Source: DATADF01 sp046263155 (lineage in GTDB: Bacteria; Actinomycetota; CADDZG01; WHSQ01). Taken from it: DNA of 7,666 bases. The translations under genes were made by a program, and so were the position numbers. Positions 1-6,749 of this stretch are shown in pieces (the stretch's first letter is position 1; each line of letters begins with the position of its first letter). The notes under the pieces are model-generated. The model saw nothing but the letters and a program-made list of their open reading frames with translations, made no database searches and was not told where the DNA came from. The stretch covers positions 1 to 7,666 of the forward strand of contig JBHELF010000100.1 in the NCBI GenBank assembly GCA_046263155.1, given 5' to 3'.

Positions 1-276
1 AAGGGGGCCGGGTGAGTTGTTCGTGTGTGGCCGGCGCGGCATCAACAGCCAGCGGCAATTCTGCGCAAGTTTGTCGGCGCAACTCGCGACCACGTCCACA
101 TCGATTGCGTGGGCGACGTCCAGTTGTATCTCGCGGACCACGTGGTTGAGACCCAAGAGGTTGTAGTCCTCGAGAGCGAACTCGGAGCGACGCGAGAACG
201 TGGGCCCCTTTCCCAACACCAGCCAGGATTTGTCGGGAAAACGAACCGATGAGATCCACTCGGATAGCTCAAGCAT
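1..276 (-). CDS. Partial conserved-looking protein of unknown function, glycan-locus context
   Basis: This is the N-terminal 92 codons of a minus-strand gene that runs off the left edge with no stop. Translation from ATG at 276-274 gives MLELSEWISSVRFPDKSW, then LVLGKGPTFS (about residues 19-28), DYNLLGLNHVV (about 37-47) and LDVAHAIDVDVV (about 51-62), ending PHTNNSPGPL. The start is supported by a Shine-Dalgarno-like GAGGA seven bases upstream. The pattern of a hydrophobic strand followed by a glycine-rich GKGP turn and then a DVD-type acidic stretch looks like a nucleotide- or nucleotide-sugar-binding alpha/beta fold. A distant glycosyltransferase, for example sialyltransferase-like, is possible but is only a guess. 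No signal peptide or membrane segment is visible. It diverges from the polymerase/ligase gene across 33 bases. I do not recognise the family. That this frame is coding is fairly sure, from the start signal, the open frame and the protein-like composition. Confidence 0.72.
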   Translation of the reverse strand, partial: MLELSEWISSVRFPDKSWLVLGKGPTFSRRSEFALEDYNLLGLNHVVREIQLDVAHAIDVDVVASCADKLAQNCRWLLMPRRPHTNNSPGPL

Positions 277-283
277 TCTTCGG

Positions 284-288
284 TCCTC
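284..288 (-). promoter_or_regulatory. Ribosome binding site (GAGGA) for the left-edge partial gene
   Basis: On the minus strand GAGGA lies seven bases before the ATG at 276-274, a good position for pairing with the 16S rRNA 3' end. It supports this start over other frames in the same stretch. It is one of the clearer Shine-Dalgarno sites in the window. Confidence 0.6.
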
Positions 289-309
289 GTATTGACATAC
301 TTGGTAGCC

Positions 310-1653
310 ATGTCGTCGGTCGCCGTTCCATCAGCATCCTCTCCTGTGCTGGCTATCGAACGGCCTCTCCGCGTAGTACACCTCGGCTATCTGCTCCTTT
401 TCCTAATGGTCTTTCTGCCCACTACCTACCAGCCCGTCAAGGCCGCGCTTCTCGCGATCCTGCTCTCTGTCATCCTGATCGAGGCCCTCGTCCGCAATCG
501 GCTGGAGCTTCATCGCGCCGTCGCGCTCGGCACTTTGTTCTTTGTGATCGTTGGCTTGTTCTACATCCTCCGAGGAGAGCTAAACGGCGCGCCCGGAGCG
601 CTTCGCAGCATAAATGTCTATGTGATCTGGCCAATCGTCTTTGCGCTACTGATCTCCGGATTGAGAGAGGAAGGAGCGATCACCGGGGTCGTTCGGACGT
701 TGATTGTCGGGGCGCTGGCAGTGGAGCTCTACAGCCTTCTGTACATCTTCTACTCGGTCGGCTGGATACCGAGCTGGCTCTATTTCCCGCTGGATCAGGG
801 CCAGGAGTTCAGCTTGTACCCCACGTATTTTGCGTACAACCTCCACTCGATCGCATCCTTGTTCTTCCTGATTCCTTTCCTTGTGGCACTCCTTGCCCTC
901 TGGCCCAGAGCGGAGCCCATGCCCGTGGGACGCGTCTGGGTCACGATTGCCGCGCTCGTGGGCTTTGTGCTCGTTGTCCTGAGTGCGCGACGCGCGCTGA
1001 TGCTGATCATTGCCATCAGTCCCGTGGTGATTCTGGCGCTCGCCACACAGCTCCCTCTGCCCTCGGCCACCAGACACCGTCTCTTGAAGCGAATGATGTT
1101 CGGGATTGGAACACTGGCAGGCGCGGCATTTTTGTACGTGGCCGTAGCCTTCAATCTGACGCCGGCGTTGATCTTGGATTCGATCAAGGACGCTTTCACT
1201 TCAGTCGCCGAAGAGAGTCCCCGCGTGCGCGTAGATCAGTTTTCCGCCTTGGTAGATGCATGGAAGGAAAACCCGGTGCTGGGATCGGGTTTGGGCGAAG
1301 TTGTCCCGGGGCTGGTGCGCTCGCCCGAGATGCCCTGGGCCTATGAACTCTCCTACGTGAGCCTCCTCTTTCACGTGGGACTGCTCGGCCTTGCGGTGTA
1401 CGGCCTGGGGATCTTGTGGATCTTCGCCTTCGGCATTCGAATAATCCGGCAGGGGGGTCGCCGCTCGTTCTACATGTTGGCGGTCCTCAGCGGAACGGTG
1501 GCTTTCCTATTGGGCAACGCCACCAACCCCTATCTCGAGAAGTTCGATTACCTCTGGGTGATCTTTCTTCCGCTGGCGTTGATCAACCAATCTTTGTTGC
1601 AACGCCGGGGTTCTACGCAGGGCGAGGGTCTCGATACCGCTGCTCCTTGGTAA
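310..1653 (+). CDS. O-antigen polymerase/ligase-type multi-pass membrane protein (Wzy/WaaL-like)
   Basis: This is a 447-residue, very hydrophobic protein. I count about 11-12 membrane segments, near residues 22-39, 44-61, 70-87, 102-117, 126-148, 175-198, 208-225, 228-246, 263-281, 347-377 (probably two), 388-403 and 412-429. A soluble loop at about 285-345 carries RVRVDQFSALVDAWKENPVL followed by GSGLGE, the R...DQ...W...NP..G.G.G signature of the O-antigen ligase/polymerase family (Wzy_C). The YELSYVSLLFHVGLLGL helix follows it. Family members act at the periplasmic face of the inner membrane, on lipid-linked glycans: Wzy polymerises repeat units and WaaL ligates the polymer to lipid A-core. 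Sequence alone does not separate the two. The ATG at 310 is chosen over a TTG at 292 that would add six residues; neither has a good ribosome binding site. The 3' end overlaps the convergent methyltransferase gene by 41 bases. Confidence 0.88.
   Translation: MSSVAVPSASSPVLAIERPLRVVHLGYLLLFLMVFLPTTYQPVKAALLAILLSVILIEALVRNRLELHRAVALGTLFFVIVGLFYILRGELNGAPGALRSINVYVIWPIVFALLISGLREEGAITGVVRTLIVGALAVELYSLLYIFYSVGWIPSWLYFPLDQGQEFSLYPTYFAYNLHSIASLFFLIPFLVALLALWPRAEPMPVGRVWVTIAALVGFVLVVLSARRALMLIIAISPVVILALATQLPLPSATRHRLLKRMMFGIGTLAGAAFLYVAVAFNLTPALILDSIKDAFTSVAEESPRVRVDQFSALVDAWKENPVLGSGLGEVVPGLVRSPEMPWAYELSYVSLLFHVGLLGLAVYGLGILWIFAFGIRIIRQGGRRSFYMLAVLSGTVAFLLGNATNPYLEKFDYLWVIFLPLALINQSLLQRRGSTQGEGLDTAAPW
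1613..1653. other. 41-base convergent 3' overlap of polymerase/ligase and methyltransferase genes
   Basis: The plus-strand TAA at 1651-1653 lies inside the methyltransferase coding sequence, and the minus-strand TAG at 1615-1613 lies inside the polymerase/ligase coding sequence. Both last segments (QGEGLDTAAPW and KEQRYRDPRPA) look like variable tails, so little constraint is lost. There is no room for a terminator between the genes, and each transcript would run antisense into the other. Confidence 0.8.
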
Positions 1654-2554
1654 GCAACAGGGTGACTCCCGACACGTATTTGAGGACGTGAAACGCCAGA
1701 GACTCAGAAACGGGATGGCGCCGATTCGCCGCGCGCTGAAGCGGACGCCCACGCAAACTGTTCCACTTCCGGACATAGAGATCGGCCGTATAGCGGTAAC
1801 TCGCTCGGAGACCACAAGCCTTCGCTGCATTCACCACGTCGCGCCACGAGTGATAGCTCGTAAAGAAGTGCAGGTAATCGGCGTGGCTGATAGCGATTTG
1901 TTCCACCGGTAAGGGCTGCCTTGCGTGCTGCCGAAACTTGCCCACACCGAGATTCGTGAGACGCGCGAGGAACCAGCGCGACAAGTCATGATCCCGAATC
2001 CGATGCGCGAAGGGGATCAGCACATGACCCTCGAGGATGCTGGAGCGCAGCGGAAATAGGTGCAGGCCGAACCCGCCGGGACTCAACACTCTGGCGTTCT
2101 CCGCGAAAAAATGCTCTAGATCCGATACGTGCTCGCATACCTGGTTCGACACAACGGCTTCGAATTGACCGTCGCCGAATGGCCATGGTTCTGTCACCGA
2201 GGTCGGGCGAATCCTCGACTGCCAGTCGACATGAGGGTGGTCGGAAGCCAGACGTTGCAGCGCCGACTCGAGAAAGCCCTCCTCCTGAACACCATGATCG
2301 CCGACGTCAAAACCGTAGACCTCGAAGGGCCAATCGGGCAGCAGCAGAGGAATCGACTCGTGCAGGTACTGAACAAACGAAGCTTCTCCGCAGCCGGCAT
2401 CGAGGATGCGAAGGGTCGCCGGGCGTGGGCGCGTCGACAGTTCTGCGACGATCGCGCCGAGCAGATGCTCATGCGTAACGTGGCGGGCCCGGGGAAATGA
2501 CGGGGACTCGTCTGGCTCTTGAGCCGACTGCTCTCGCAACAGGTCCCCTTCCAT
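1613..2554 (-). CDS. Class I SAM-dependent methyltransferase
   Basis: Counted from the ATG at 2554-2552 this is a 313-residue soluble protein. The SAM-binding motif I, LRILDAGCGEASF, is at about residues 48-60. It is followed by FEVYGFDVGDH (acidic end of strand 2, about 77-87), PWPFGDGQFEAVVSNQVCEH (about 123-142, motif II/post-II region of a methyltransferase 11/23-type Rossmann fold) and the VLSPGGFGLHLFPLRSS strand-loop (about 156-172). The C-terminal third has SYHSWRDVVNAAKACGLRAS and a hydrophobic YVSGVTLLLT near the end. Methyltransferases of this kind in glycan clusters usually O-methylate a sugar or cap the chain; here the acceptor is inferred only from context. A GTG at 2608 would add 18 residues and leave only 19 bases to the divergent glycosyltransferase. 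Neither start has a convincing ribosome binding site. The TAG stop lies inside the 3' end of the polymerase/ligase gene. Confidence 0.86.
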   Translation of the reverse strand: MEGDLLREQSAQEPDESPSFPRARHVTHEHLLGAIVAELSTRPRPATLRILDAGCGEASFVQYLHESIPLLLPDWPFEVYGFDVGDHGVQEEGFLESALQRLASDHPHVDWQSRIRPTSVTEPWPFGDGQFEAVVSNQVCEHVSDLEHFFAENARVLSPGGFGLHLFPLRSSILEGHVLIPFAHRIRDHDLSRWFLARLTNLGVGKFRQHARQPLPVEQIAISHADYLHFFTSYHSWRDVVNAAKACGLRASYRYTADLYVRKWNSLRGRPLQRAANRRHPVSESLAFHVLKYVSGVTLLLTKEQRYRDPRPA

Positions 2555-2627
2555 CAGGGCGCGCGAGTCTAGTCGCCGCAGCTTGACGGTGGCCCAGGTT
2601 GGCAACACCAGACATCATGATGTCGGA
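2555..2627. promoter_or_regulatory. Divergent intergenic region between methyltransferase and glycosyltransferase
   Basis: These 73 bases must hold the 5' signals of both divergent genes if the ATG starts are right. A TTGACG hexamer (2583-2588, plus strand) matches five of six bases of a sigma-70 -35 box, but the bases 16-18 downstream do not resemble TATAAT, so no complete promoter can be called. The right part holds a perfect palindrome, listed separately. If the methyltransferase starts at the GTG at 2608, most of this stretch is coding. Confidence 0.35.
2611..2624. repeat. Perfect 14-base palindrome GACATCATGATGTC
   Basis: Each half (GACATCA / TGATGTC) is the exact reverse complement of the other, with no spacer. 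It ends three bases before the ATG of the glycosyltransferase at 2628, so it covers the position where a ribosome binding site would sit. Such symmetry suits a dimeric DNA-binding protein, and the location between divergent genes fits an operator. However, a perfect 14-base palindrome is expected by chance roughly once per 16 kb, so function is unproven. With no spacer it would make a poor RNA hairpin. Confidence 0.4.
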
Positions 2628-3707
2628 ATGCGCGTCACCTTCATCGTTCCGTATCCACTCGATCGTGCGCCGGGGCAGCGCTTCCGCTTCGAGCAATGGC
2701 TGCGTCTGTTGCCTGCGAGAGCCGTCGATCCCGAAATCAGGCCTCTGTTCAATGAGTCGACCTACGACCTTCTCTATCGGACCGGCGGAGTAACGCACAA
2801 GGCGACCGCGGCAGTGGGAGCCGCGATCGGACGCGCGGTGGACAGTCTCAGGGTCAAAGCGGACCTCGTCTGGCTCTATCGGGAGGCCTTCCCCCTGGGC
2901 CCACCTTTGCTCGAGCGCCTGATCGAACGCCGAGTTCCTTTTGTGTATGACTTCGATGACGCGATCTTCCTGGGCGACACGAGCGCGGCCAATGCAGCAA
3001 TCAGGCGGTTGAAGGCTCCCGGCAAGATCGGCCGAATCGTCGCCCAAGCGGCAATAACAACTGTTGGCAACGACTTTCTCGCCGCTTATGCGCGTCGCTA
3101 CAGCCCGCGCGTCCGCGTGATTCCGACAACCATCGACATCGATGAGTATCAACCTCGACAACGCCGCAAGGGTGACCTCGTCCGGGTGGGCTGGAGCGGG
3201 AGCCGGACGACGTCCCAGCATCTGCGCACCATCGAGGGGGCGTTGCGGCGAATGCTGGCCGAGCTTCCGATCGAGCTGACCGTTATTGGAGACCCAGATT
3301 TCTCTTTGCCGGGCGCGCCGAACGTCCGCACTCAAGCGTGGGACCCACGCACGGAGATCGCCGACATCTCGCAGTTCGATATCGGCCTGATGCCCCTTCC
3401 GAATGACGACTGGAGCCGCGGCAAGTGCGGGCTGAAGGCTCTTCAATACATGGCACTGGAAGTGCCCCCCATCGTTTCACCGGTGGGGGTCAATACCGAC
3501 ATAGTCACTCACGAAGAGAACGGCCTGCTGGCATCCACAGAAGATGAGTGGGTAAGCGCCGTCAGGACCTTGGTCGAGGAACCGGACCTGCGGACGCGCT
3601 GGGGAAAGAATGCGCGCGCGACGGTGGCCGACCAATATTCGGGACAACGCTGGGCGCCCAAATTTCTGGAGACGTTGCAAGAAGCTGCCGCCTCTAAGCC
3701 TGGGTGA
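2628..3707 (+). CDS. GT-B fold glycosyltransferase (GT4-like, KCG..K..QYMA subgroup)
   Basis: This is a 359-residue soluble protein. The N-terminal Rossmann-like domain starts with MRVTFIVPYPLDRAPGQRFR, typical of group-1 glycosyltransferases that bind the acceptor. VPFVYDFDDAIF (about 103-114) is a common DFDDAIF signature in this subgroup. TVGNDFLAAYA and VIPTTIDIDEYQP (about 145-176) mark the interdomain linker. The C-terminal donor domain begins at VRVGWSGSRTTSQHL (about 185-199) and includes DIGLMPLPNDDWSRGKCGLK (251-270), QYMALEVPPIVSPVGVN (273-289) and the ENGLL loop (297-301). The usual E-x7-E motif is replaced by KCGLKALQYMA, as in a known branch of GT4-like enzymes. It should transfer a sugar from a nucleotide donor to the lipid-linked glycan on the cytoplasmic side; donor and acceptor cannot be read off. 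ATG 2628 is chosen over TTG 2583 because it places the first beta strand at residue 1. The 3' end overlaps the convergent epimerase gene by 14 bases. Confidence 0.9.
   Translation: MRVTFIVPYPLDRAPGQRFRFEQWLRLLPARAVDPEIRPLFNESTYDLLYRTGGVTHKATAAVGAAIGRAVDSLRVKADLVWLYREAFPLGPPLLERLIERRVPFVYDFDDAIFLGDTSAANAAIRRLKAPGKIGRIVAQAAITTVGNDFLAAYARRYSPRVRVIPTTIDIDEYQPRQRRKGDLVRVGWSGSRTTSQHLRTIEGALRRMLAELPIELTVIGDPDFSLPGAPNVRTQAWDPRTEIADISQFDIGLMPLPNDDWSRGKCGLKALQYMALEVPPIVSPVGVNTDIVTHEENGLLASTEDEWVSAVRTLVEEPDLRTRWGKNARATVADQYSGQRWAPKFLETLQEAAASKPG
3694..3707. other. 14-base convergent 3' overlap of glycosyltransferase and epimerase genes
   Basis: The plus-strand TGA (3705-3707) and minus-strand TAG (3696-3694) sit within each other's reading frames, so the proteins end ASKPG and EEITQA from shared DNA. 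I see no inverted repeat that would act as a bidirectional terminator. Confidence 0.8.
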
Positions 3708-4710
3708 TCTCCTCCACCACGCGGGCCCAGGACGGGGGAAGATTCCTACTCACCTCGATGCCGCCGAAAACAGACGGCGGCAGGGGACCCACGCTCTTGG
3801 CCCACGCAGCCATTGCCTCGATTCCGTCTTGAAGACTCGTCGCTTTCCGTTTCCCAAACACCGCGTGAAGCTGATCATGCGACGAGTACGCGTGAACGAC
3901 CTCTTTTCGTGCCGCGAGATAGGTGATATCGGGGTCCACTCCGAAGGACTTCGCGATCACTCGGGCGAGCTCGTTGACCGAATATGGCTCATCGGCACCC
4001 AGATTGAATACGCGGTTGTAGGCCTCTTCGACGTCGACGGCATCCGCGATAACGGGCGCCACGTCACGGATATAGGAGAAAGCCCTCGTCTGCTCGCCGT
4101 CGCCGAAGATGGTCATCGGCTCCCCTTGCATGATCTGGTTCATGAAGATCCCGATGACGTTCCGATACCGATCGGCGGTGTTCTGGCCCTCCCCATAGAC
4201 GTTGTGCGGCCTGAATATGACGTAATCGAGACCAAACATGTTGTGCGCGGCCTCGAGGTCGAGCTCGATCGCATATTTCGCGATGCCGTAGGGATCCTCT
4301 GGTCGAGGAGTCGTGTCCTCGGTCATCGGGACCTGCGCGGATCCATAGACCGCAATCGAGGACGTATAGACGAAGCAACGGATGCCGTGGTTGACCGCGG
4401 CGTTTATCAGATTCACCGAGCCGACGACGTTGTTCGTGTAGTTGAAATTCCGGATGAAATGCGAGAGGCCCTCCGCCGCATAAGCCGCCAGGTGATAGAC
4501 GAAATCGAACCTCGAATTCCGGAAGATCGCGGCGACGTCGTCGGGGCGCGTGATGTCTGCTTTTATGAAACGAGCTCCTTCCGGGACGTTCCTCTCGTAC
4601 CCACCGGAAAGATCGTCGACTACGGTCACGTCGTGGCCGCGCGCCAAACACTCCCCCGCCACGTGCGATCCCATGAATCCGGCGCCGCCGGTCACAAGGC
4701 AATTCGCCAT
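3694..4710 (-). CDS. NAD-dependent nucleotide-sugar epimerase/dehydratase (extended SDR, GalE-like)
   Basis: This is a 338-residue, full-length extended short-chain dehydrogenase. The NAD-binding GxxGxxG is at residues 8-14 (GGAGFMG), with the acidic VVDD near 30-33 that selects NAD over NADP. VYHLAAYAA at about 71-79 is the NAD-contact strand. Catalytic residues are Ser117/Ser118 in VYTSSIAVYG, Tyr141 and Lys145 in PYGIAKYAIE. RPHNVYGEGQ (167-176) and MTIFGDGEQTRAFSYIRDVA (199-218) are substrate-binding signatures of UDP-glucose/UDP-GlcNAc/UDP-glucuronate 4-epimerases and related dehydratases. The TSS triad followed by AVYGS suggests an epimerase more than a 4,6-dehydratase, but the exact sugar is unknown. 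ATG 4710 is preferred over ATG 4740, which would add MPAPIDAGGD, because the protein then begins at the first strand and has AGGGGG just upstream. The gene is divergent from the amidotransferase across 74 bases and convergent with the glycosyltransferase. Confidence 0.92.
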   Translation of the reverse strand: MANCLVTGGAGFMGSHVAGECLARGHDVTVVDDLSGGYERNVPEGARFIKADITRPDDVAAIFRNSRFDFVYHLAAYAAEGLSHFIRNFNYTNNVVGSVNLINAAVNHGIRCFVYTSSIAVYGSAQVPMTEDTTPRPEDPYGIAKYAIELDLEAAHNMFGLDYVIFRPHNVYGEGQNTADRYRNVIGIFMNQIMQGEPMTIFGDGEQTRAFSYIRDVAPVIADAVDVEEAYNRVFNLGADEPYSVNELARVIAKSFGVDPDITYLAARKEVVHAYSSHDQLHAVFGKRKATSLQDGIEAMAAWAKSVGPLPPSVFGGIEVSRNLPPSWARVVEEITQA

Positions 4711-4784
4711 GTCGCCCCCTGCATCGATTGGCGCTGGCATCCTATAGATGACTCAATGCGGCCTACGGAAGTGAGACGTCACGT
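4711..4784. promoter_or_regulatory. Divergent intergenic region between epimerase and amidotransferase
   Basis: This 74-base gap should carry start signals for both flanking genes. On the plus strand TATAGAT (4743-4749) resembles a sigma-70 -10 element and would give a leader of about 30 bases before the amidotransferase ATG, but no -35 match is found at normal spacing. GGAAGTGAG (4767-4775) is a plausible weak ribosome binding site, 9 bases from ATG 4785. No strong palindrome or terminator is present. If the epimerase used ATG 4740 the gap would shrink to 44 bases. Confidence 0.3.
4715..4720 (-). promoter_or_regulatory. Ribosome binding site (AGGGGG) that decides the epimerase start
   Basis: On the minus strand AGGGGG stands four bases before the ATG at 4710-4708, close to the AGGAGG consensus with slightly short spacing. 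It would lie inside the coding sequence if translation began at ATG 4740, so it favours the shorter protein. Confidence 0.55.
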
Positions 4785-6740
4785 ATGTGCGGGATAGCCG
4801 GCTTCCTCGGTCATCGTTCTTCGGGCGAGTCCATCGGTGAAGTGCTCCGCGCCATGACACAGACCCTTGCGCATCGCGGGCCCGACGACGAAGGCCAATG
4901 GCTGGACGGGGACCTGGGCATAGGTCTGGGGTACCGGCGTCTCGCCATCATCGATCTGTCGCCGACCGGTACTCAGCCGATGGCCTCGAGCGACGGTCGA
5001 TACACGCTCGTCTACAACGGCGAGATCTACAACTTCCGTGAACTGCGGCGACGGCTCGAAGCAAAAGGTCGCCGCTTCCGAGGGACCTCCGACACCGAGG
5101 TACTTCTGGAGGCGATATCCGAGTGGGGCCTGCACGAAGCCCTCGCCAAATCGAACGGCATGTTTGCGTTCGCGCTGTGGGACAAGCAACAGCACGTTCT
5201 GCACCTGGCGCGGGACCGTATCGGCAAGAAACCGCTCTACTACGGCCTGCAGGGCGGCACTTTTCTCTTCGGCTCTGAGCTCAAGGCATTGCGCGCACAC
5301 CCGGCCTTCGACGCGCCGATCGACCGCCAGGCGATCGGCCTGTACCTGCGCTACGCCTATGTGCCCTCGCCCTTCACCATCTACGACGGCATCTACAAAT
5401 TGCTGCCCGGAACCGTCTTGACCGTCCATGGGCGACTGGACGCCCTTCCCGAGCCGACACCGTTCTGGTCACTTTCTGAGGCCGTGCAACGAGCGGTAGC
5501 CGATCCGCTCGACATAAGCGAGGAGGAATGCGTCGAGACGGTCTCCGACCTGCTGACGGACGCGACGAGGATCCGCAGCCACGCCGATGTGCCCGTCGGC
5601 GTCTTCCTGTCCGGAGGAATCGATTCCTCGACCGTGGCCGCGCTGATGCAGGCCAGCGCGCCGAATCCGGTTCGGTCGTTCACGATTGGGGTTCCGGAAA
5701 GGGAGTACGACGAAGCCGTCGCGGCACAGGCCGTAGCGCGCCACCTCGGCACCGAACACACGGAGCTCTACGTCACTCCCCAGGATGCGCTGGAGGTCGT
5801 CCCGTTACTGCCCGAGCTCTACGACGAGCCATTTGCGGATTCGTCGCAGATCCCGACCTACCTCGTTTCCAAACTGACTCGCAGCTACGTGAAAGTCGGC
5901 CTGTCCGGGGACGGCGGAGACGAGATCTTCGGCGGCTACACGCGTTACCTCTGGCCCGTGCGGCTGTCGCACGCGGTAGCCGCCTGGCCTCGACCGTTGC
6001 GCCGTGGCGCCGCGGGATTGCTGAGTCGCCCGCGGCCGTCGTTCTACCAGCGCGCGTACTCCGGCCTCAGCGCCGTCCTTCCACGCAGGGCGCGCCAGGT
6101 CAGCGCGGCCGACAAGATCTACAAGTTCAGCGACATCCTGCGCGGCGAACAACGAGAGGACGTCTACGTGTCTCTGGTGTCGCAGTGGAACGGCGCTTCG
6201 TTGGTGAAAGGCCTCGAAGGCGAGCTACCGAAGCACCCGTACGCCAGCATCCCCGCGGATCTCAACCCCGTGCAGAAGATGATGTTTCACGACGCCGGCA
6301 ACTACCTGGTCGACGACATCCTCGTAAAGGTCGACCGGGCGAGCATGGGGGCCAGCCTTGAGATGCGCGCGCCGTTACTCGATTACCGCGTCGTCGAACT
6401 CGCCTGGCGCCTCCCGCTACGGATGAAGATTCGGAGAGGTCAAGGCAAGTGGGTCTTGCGTCGTGTGCTCGACCGCTACGTGCCGCGCGCTCTGGTCGAT
6501 CGTCCCAAGGCGGGATTCTCGATCCCTCTGGACGGCTGGTTGCGCGGGCCGCTGCGGGAGTGGGCGGAGGAGTTGCTCGCGGGCGACCGCCTGGAGCAGG
6601 AAGGCTTCTTCGACCCCGCGCCGATTCGGGCGGCGTGGGACGACCATCTCTCCGGACGGCGCAATCTCCAGTCGCGGCTGTGGGCGATCCTCATGTTCCA
6701 GTCATGGCTCGAGCACAGTCGGACGAAGGCGACTGCGTAG
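4785..6740 (+). CDS. asnB: Asparagine synthase (glutamine-hydrolysing)-family amidotransferase
   Basis: This is a 651-residue class II glutamine amidotransferase fused to an ATP-pyrophosphatase synthase domain. Cys2 of MCGIAGF is the N-terminal nucleophile that releases ammonia from glutamine after Met removal, which fixes the ATG start. Further glutaminase residues are in HRGPDDEG (30-37), RRLAIIDLSPTGTQPM (51-66), NGEIYN (78-83) and GTSDTE (100-105). The synthase domain has the P-loop SGGIDSST (276-283), SGDGGDEIFGGY (374-385), YLVDDILVKVDRASMGASLE (508-527) with MRAPLLD (527-533), and RPKAGFSIPLDGW (573-585). All key motifs are intact, so it should be an active enzyme that adenylates a carboxylate and amidates it. 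It is longer than AsnB of E. coli (about 554 residues). Free aspartate is the housekeeping substrate, but paralogues in surface-glycan and exosortase/PEP-CTERM clusters are common and some are thought to amidate uronic acids (WbpS type). The context favours a glycan role. The asnB symbol refers to the family only. Confidence 0.93.
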   Translation: MCGIAGFLGHRSSGESIGEVLRAMTQTLAHRGPDDEGQWLDGDLGIGLGYRRLAIIDLSPTGTQPMASSDGRYTLVYNGEIYNFRELRRRLEAKGRRFRGTSDTEVLLEAISEWGLHEALAKSNGMFAFALWDKQQHVLHLARDRIGKKPLYYGLQGGTFLFGSELKALRAHPAFDAPIDRQAIGLYLRYAYVPSPFTIYDGIYKLLPGTVLTVHGRLDALPEPTPFWSLSEAVQRAVADPLDISEEECVETVSDLLTDATRIRSHADVPVGVFLSGGIDSSTVAALMQASAPNPVRSFTIGVPEREYDEAVAAQAVARHLGTEHTELYVTPQDALEVVPLLPELYDEPFADSSQIPTYLVSKLTRSYVKVGLSGDGGDEIFGGYTRYLWPVRLSHAVAAWPRPLRRGAAGLLSRPRPSFYQRAYSGLSAVLPRRARQVSAADKIYKFSDILRGEQREDVYVSLVSQWNGASLVKGLEGELPKHPYASIPADLNPVQKMMFHDAGNYLVDDILVKVDRASMGASLEMRAPLLDYRVVELAWRLPLRMKIRRGQGKWVLRRVLDRYVPRALVDRPKAGFSIPLDGWLRGPLREWAEELLAGDRLEQEGFFDPAPIRAAWDDHLSGRRNLQSRLWAILMFQSWLEHSRTKATA

Positions 6741-6749
6741 CTTCCTTCC

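Noticed and set aside
292..297. TTG at 292 as the polymerase/ligase start, or TTGACA as its -35 box
   Set aside because: TTG is a weaker start than the ATG at 310 and has no ribosome binding site. The TTGACA has no -10 partner at 16-18 bases, and a promoter there would start transcription inside the gene.
249..1346. A 365-codon plus-strand open frame over the polymerase/ligase gene
   Set aside because: It is Arg/Ala/Pro-rich with no motif or membrane pattern, and lies over a frame with clear transmembrane helices and the Wzy_C signature.
2469..3446. A 325-codon minus-strand open frame opposite the 2628 glycosyltransferase
   Set aside because: It has low-complexity Arg/Ala composition and no recognisable motif. 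The plus-strand frame carries the full set of GT-B motifs.
4771..4784. Short symmetric bases GTGA-GACG-TCAC just before the amidotransferase start
   Set aside because: The arms are only four bases long and lie partly in the likely ribosome binding site. This is not distinguishable from chance.
3610..4797. A 395-codon plus-strand open frame opposite the epimerase gene
   Set aside because: It is a GC-rich shadow. Its protein is full of Arg, Asp, Val and His with no domain signature, while the opposite strand encodes a complete SDR enzyme with every catalytic motif.
5528..6361. A 277-codon open frame in another plus-strand frame of the amidotransferase gene
   Set aside because: It is extremely Arg-rich and unstructured, the typical off-frame product of a high-GC gene. 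The amidotransferase motifs are continuous through this region.
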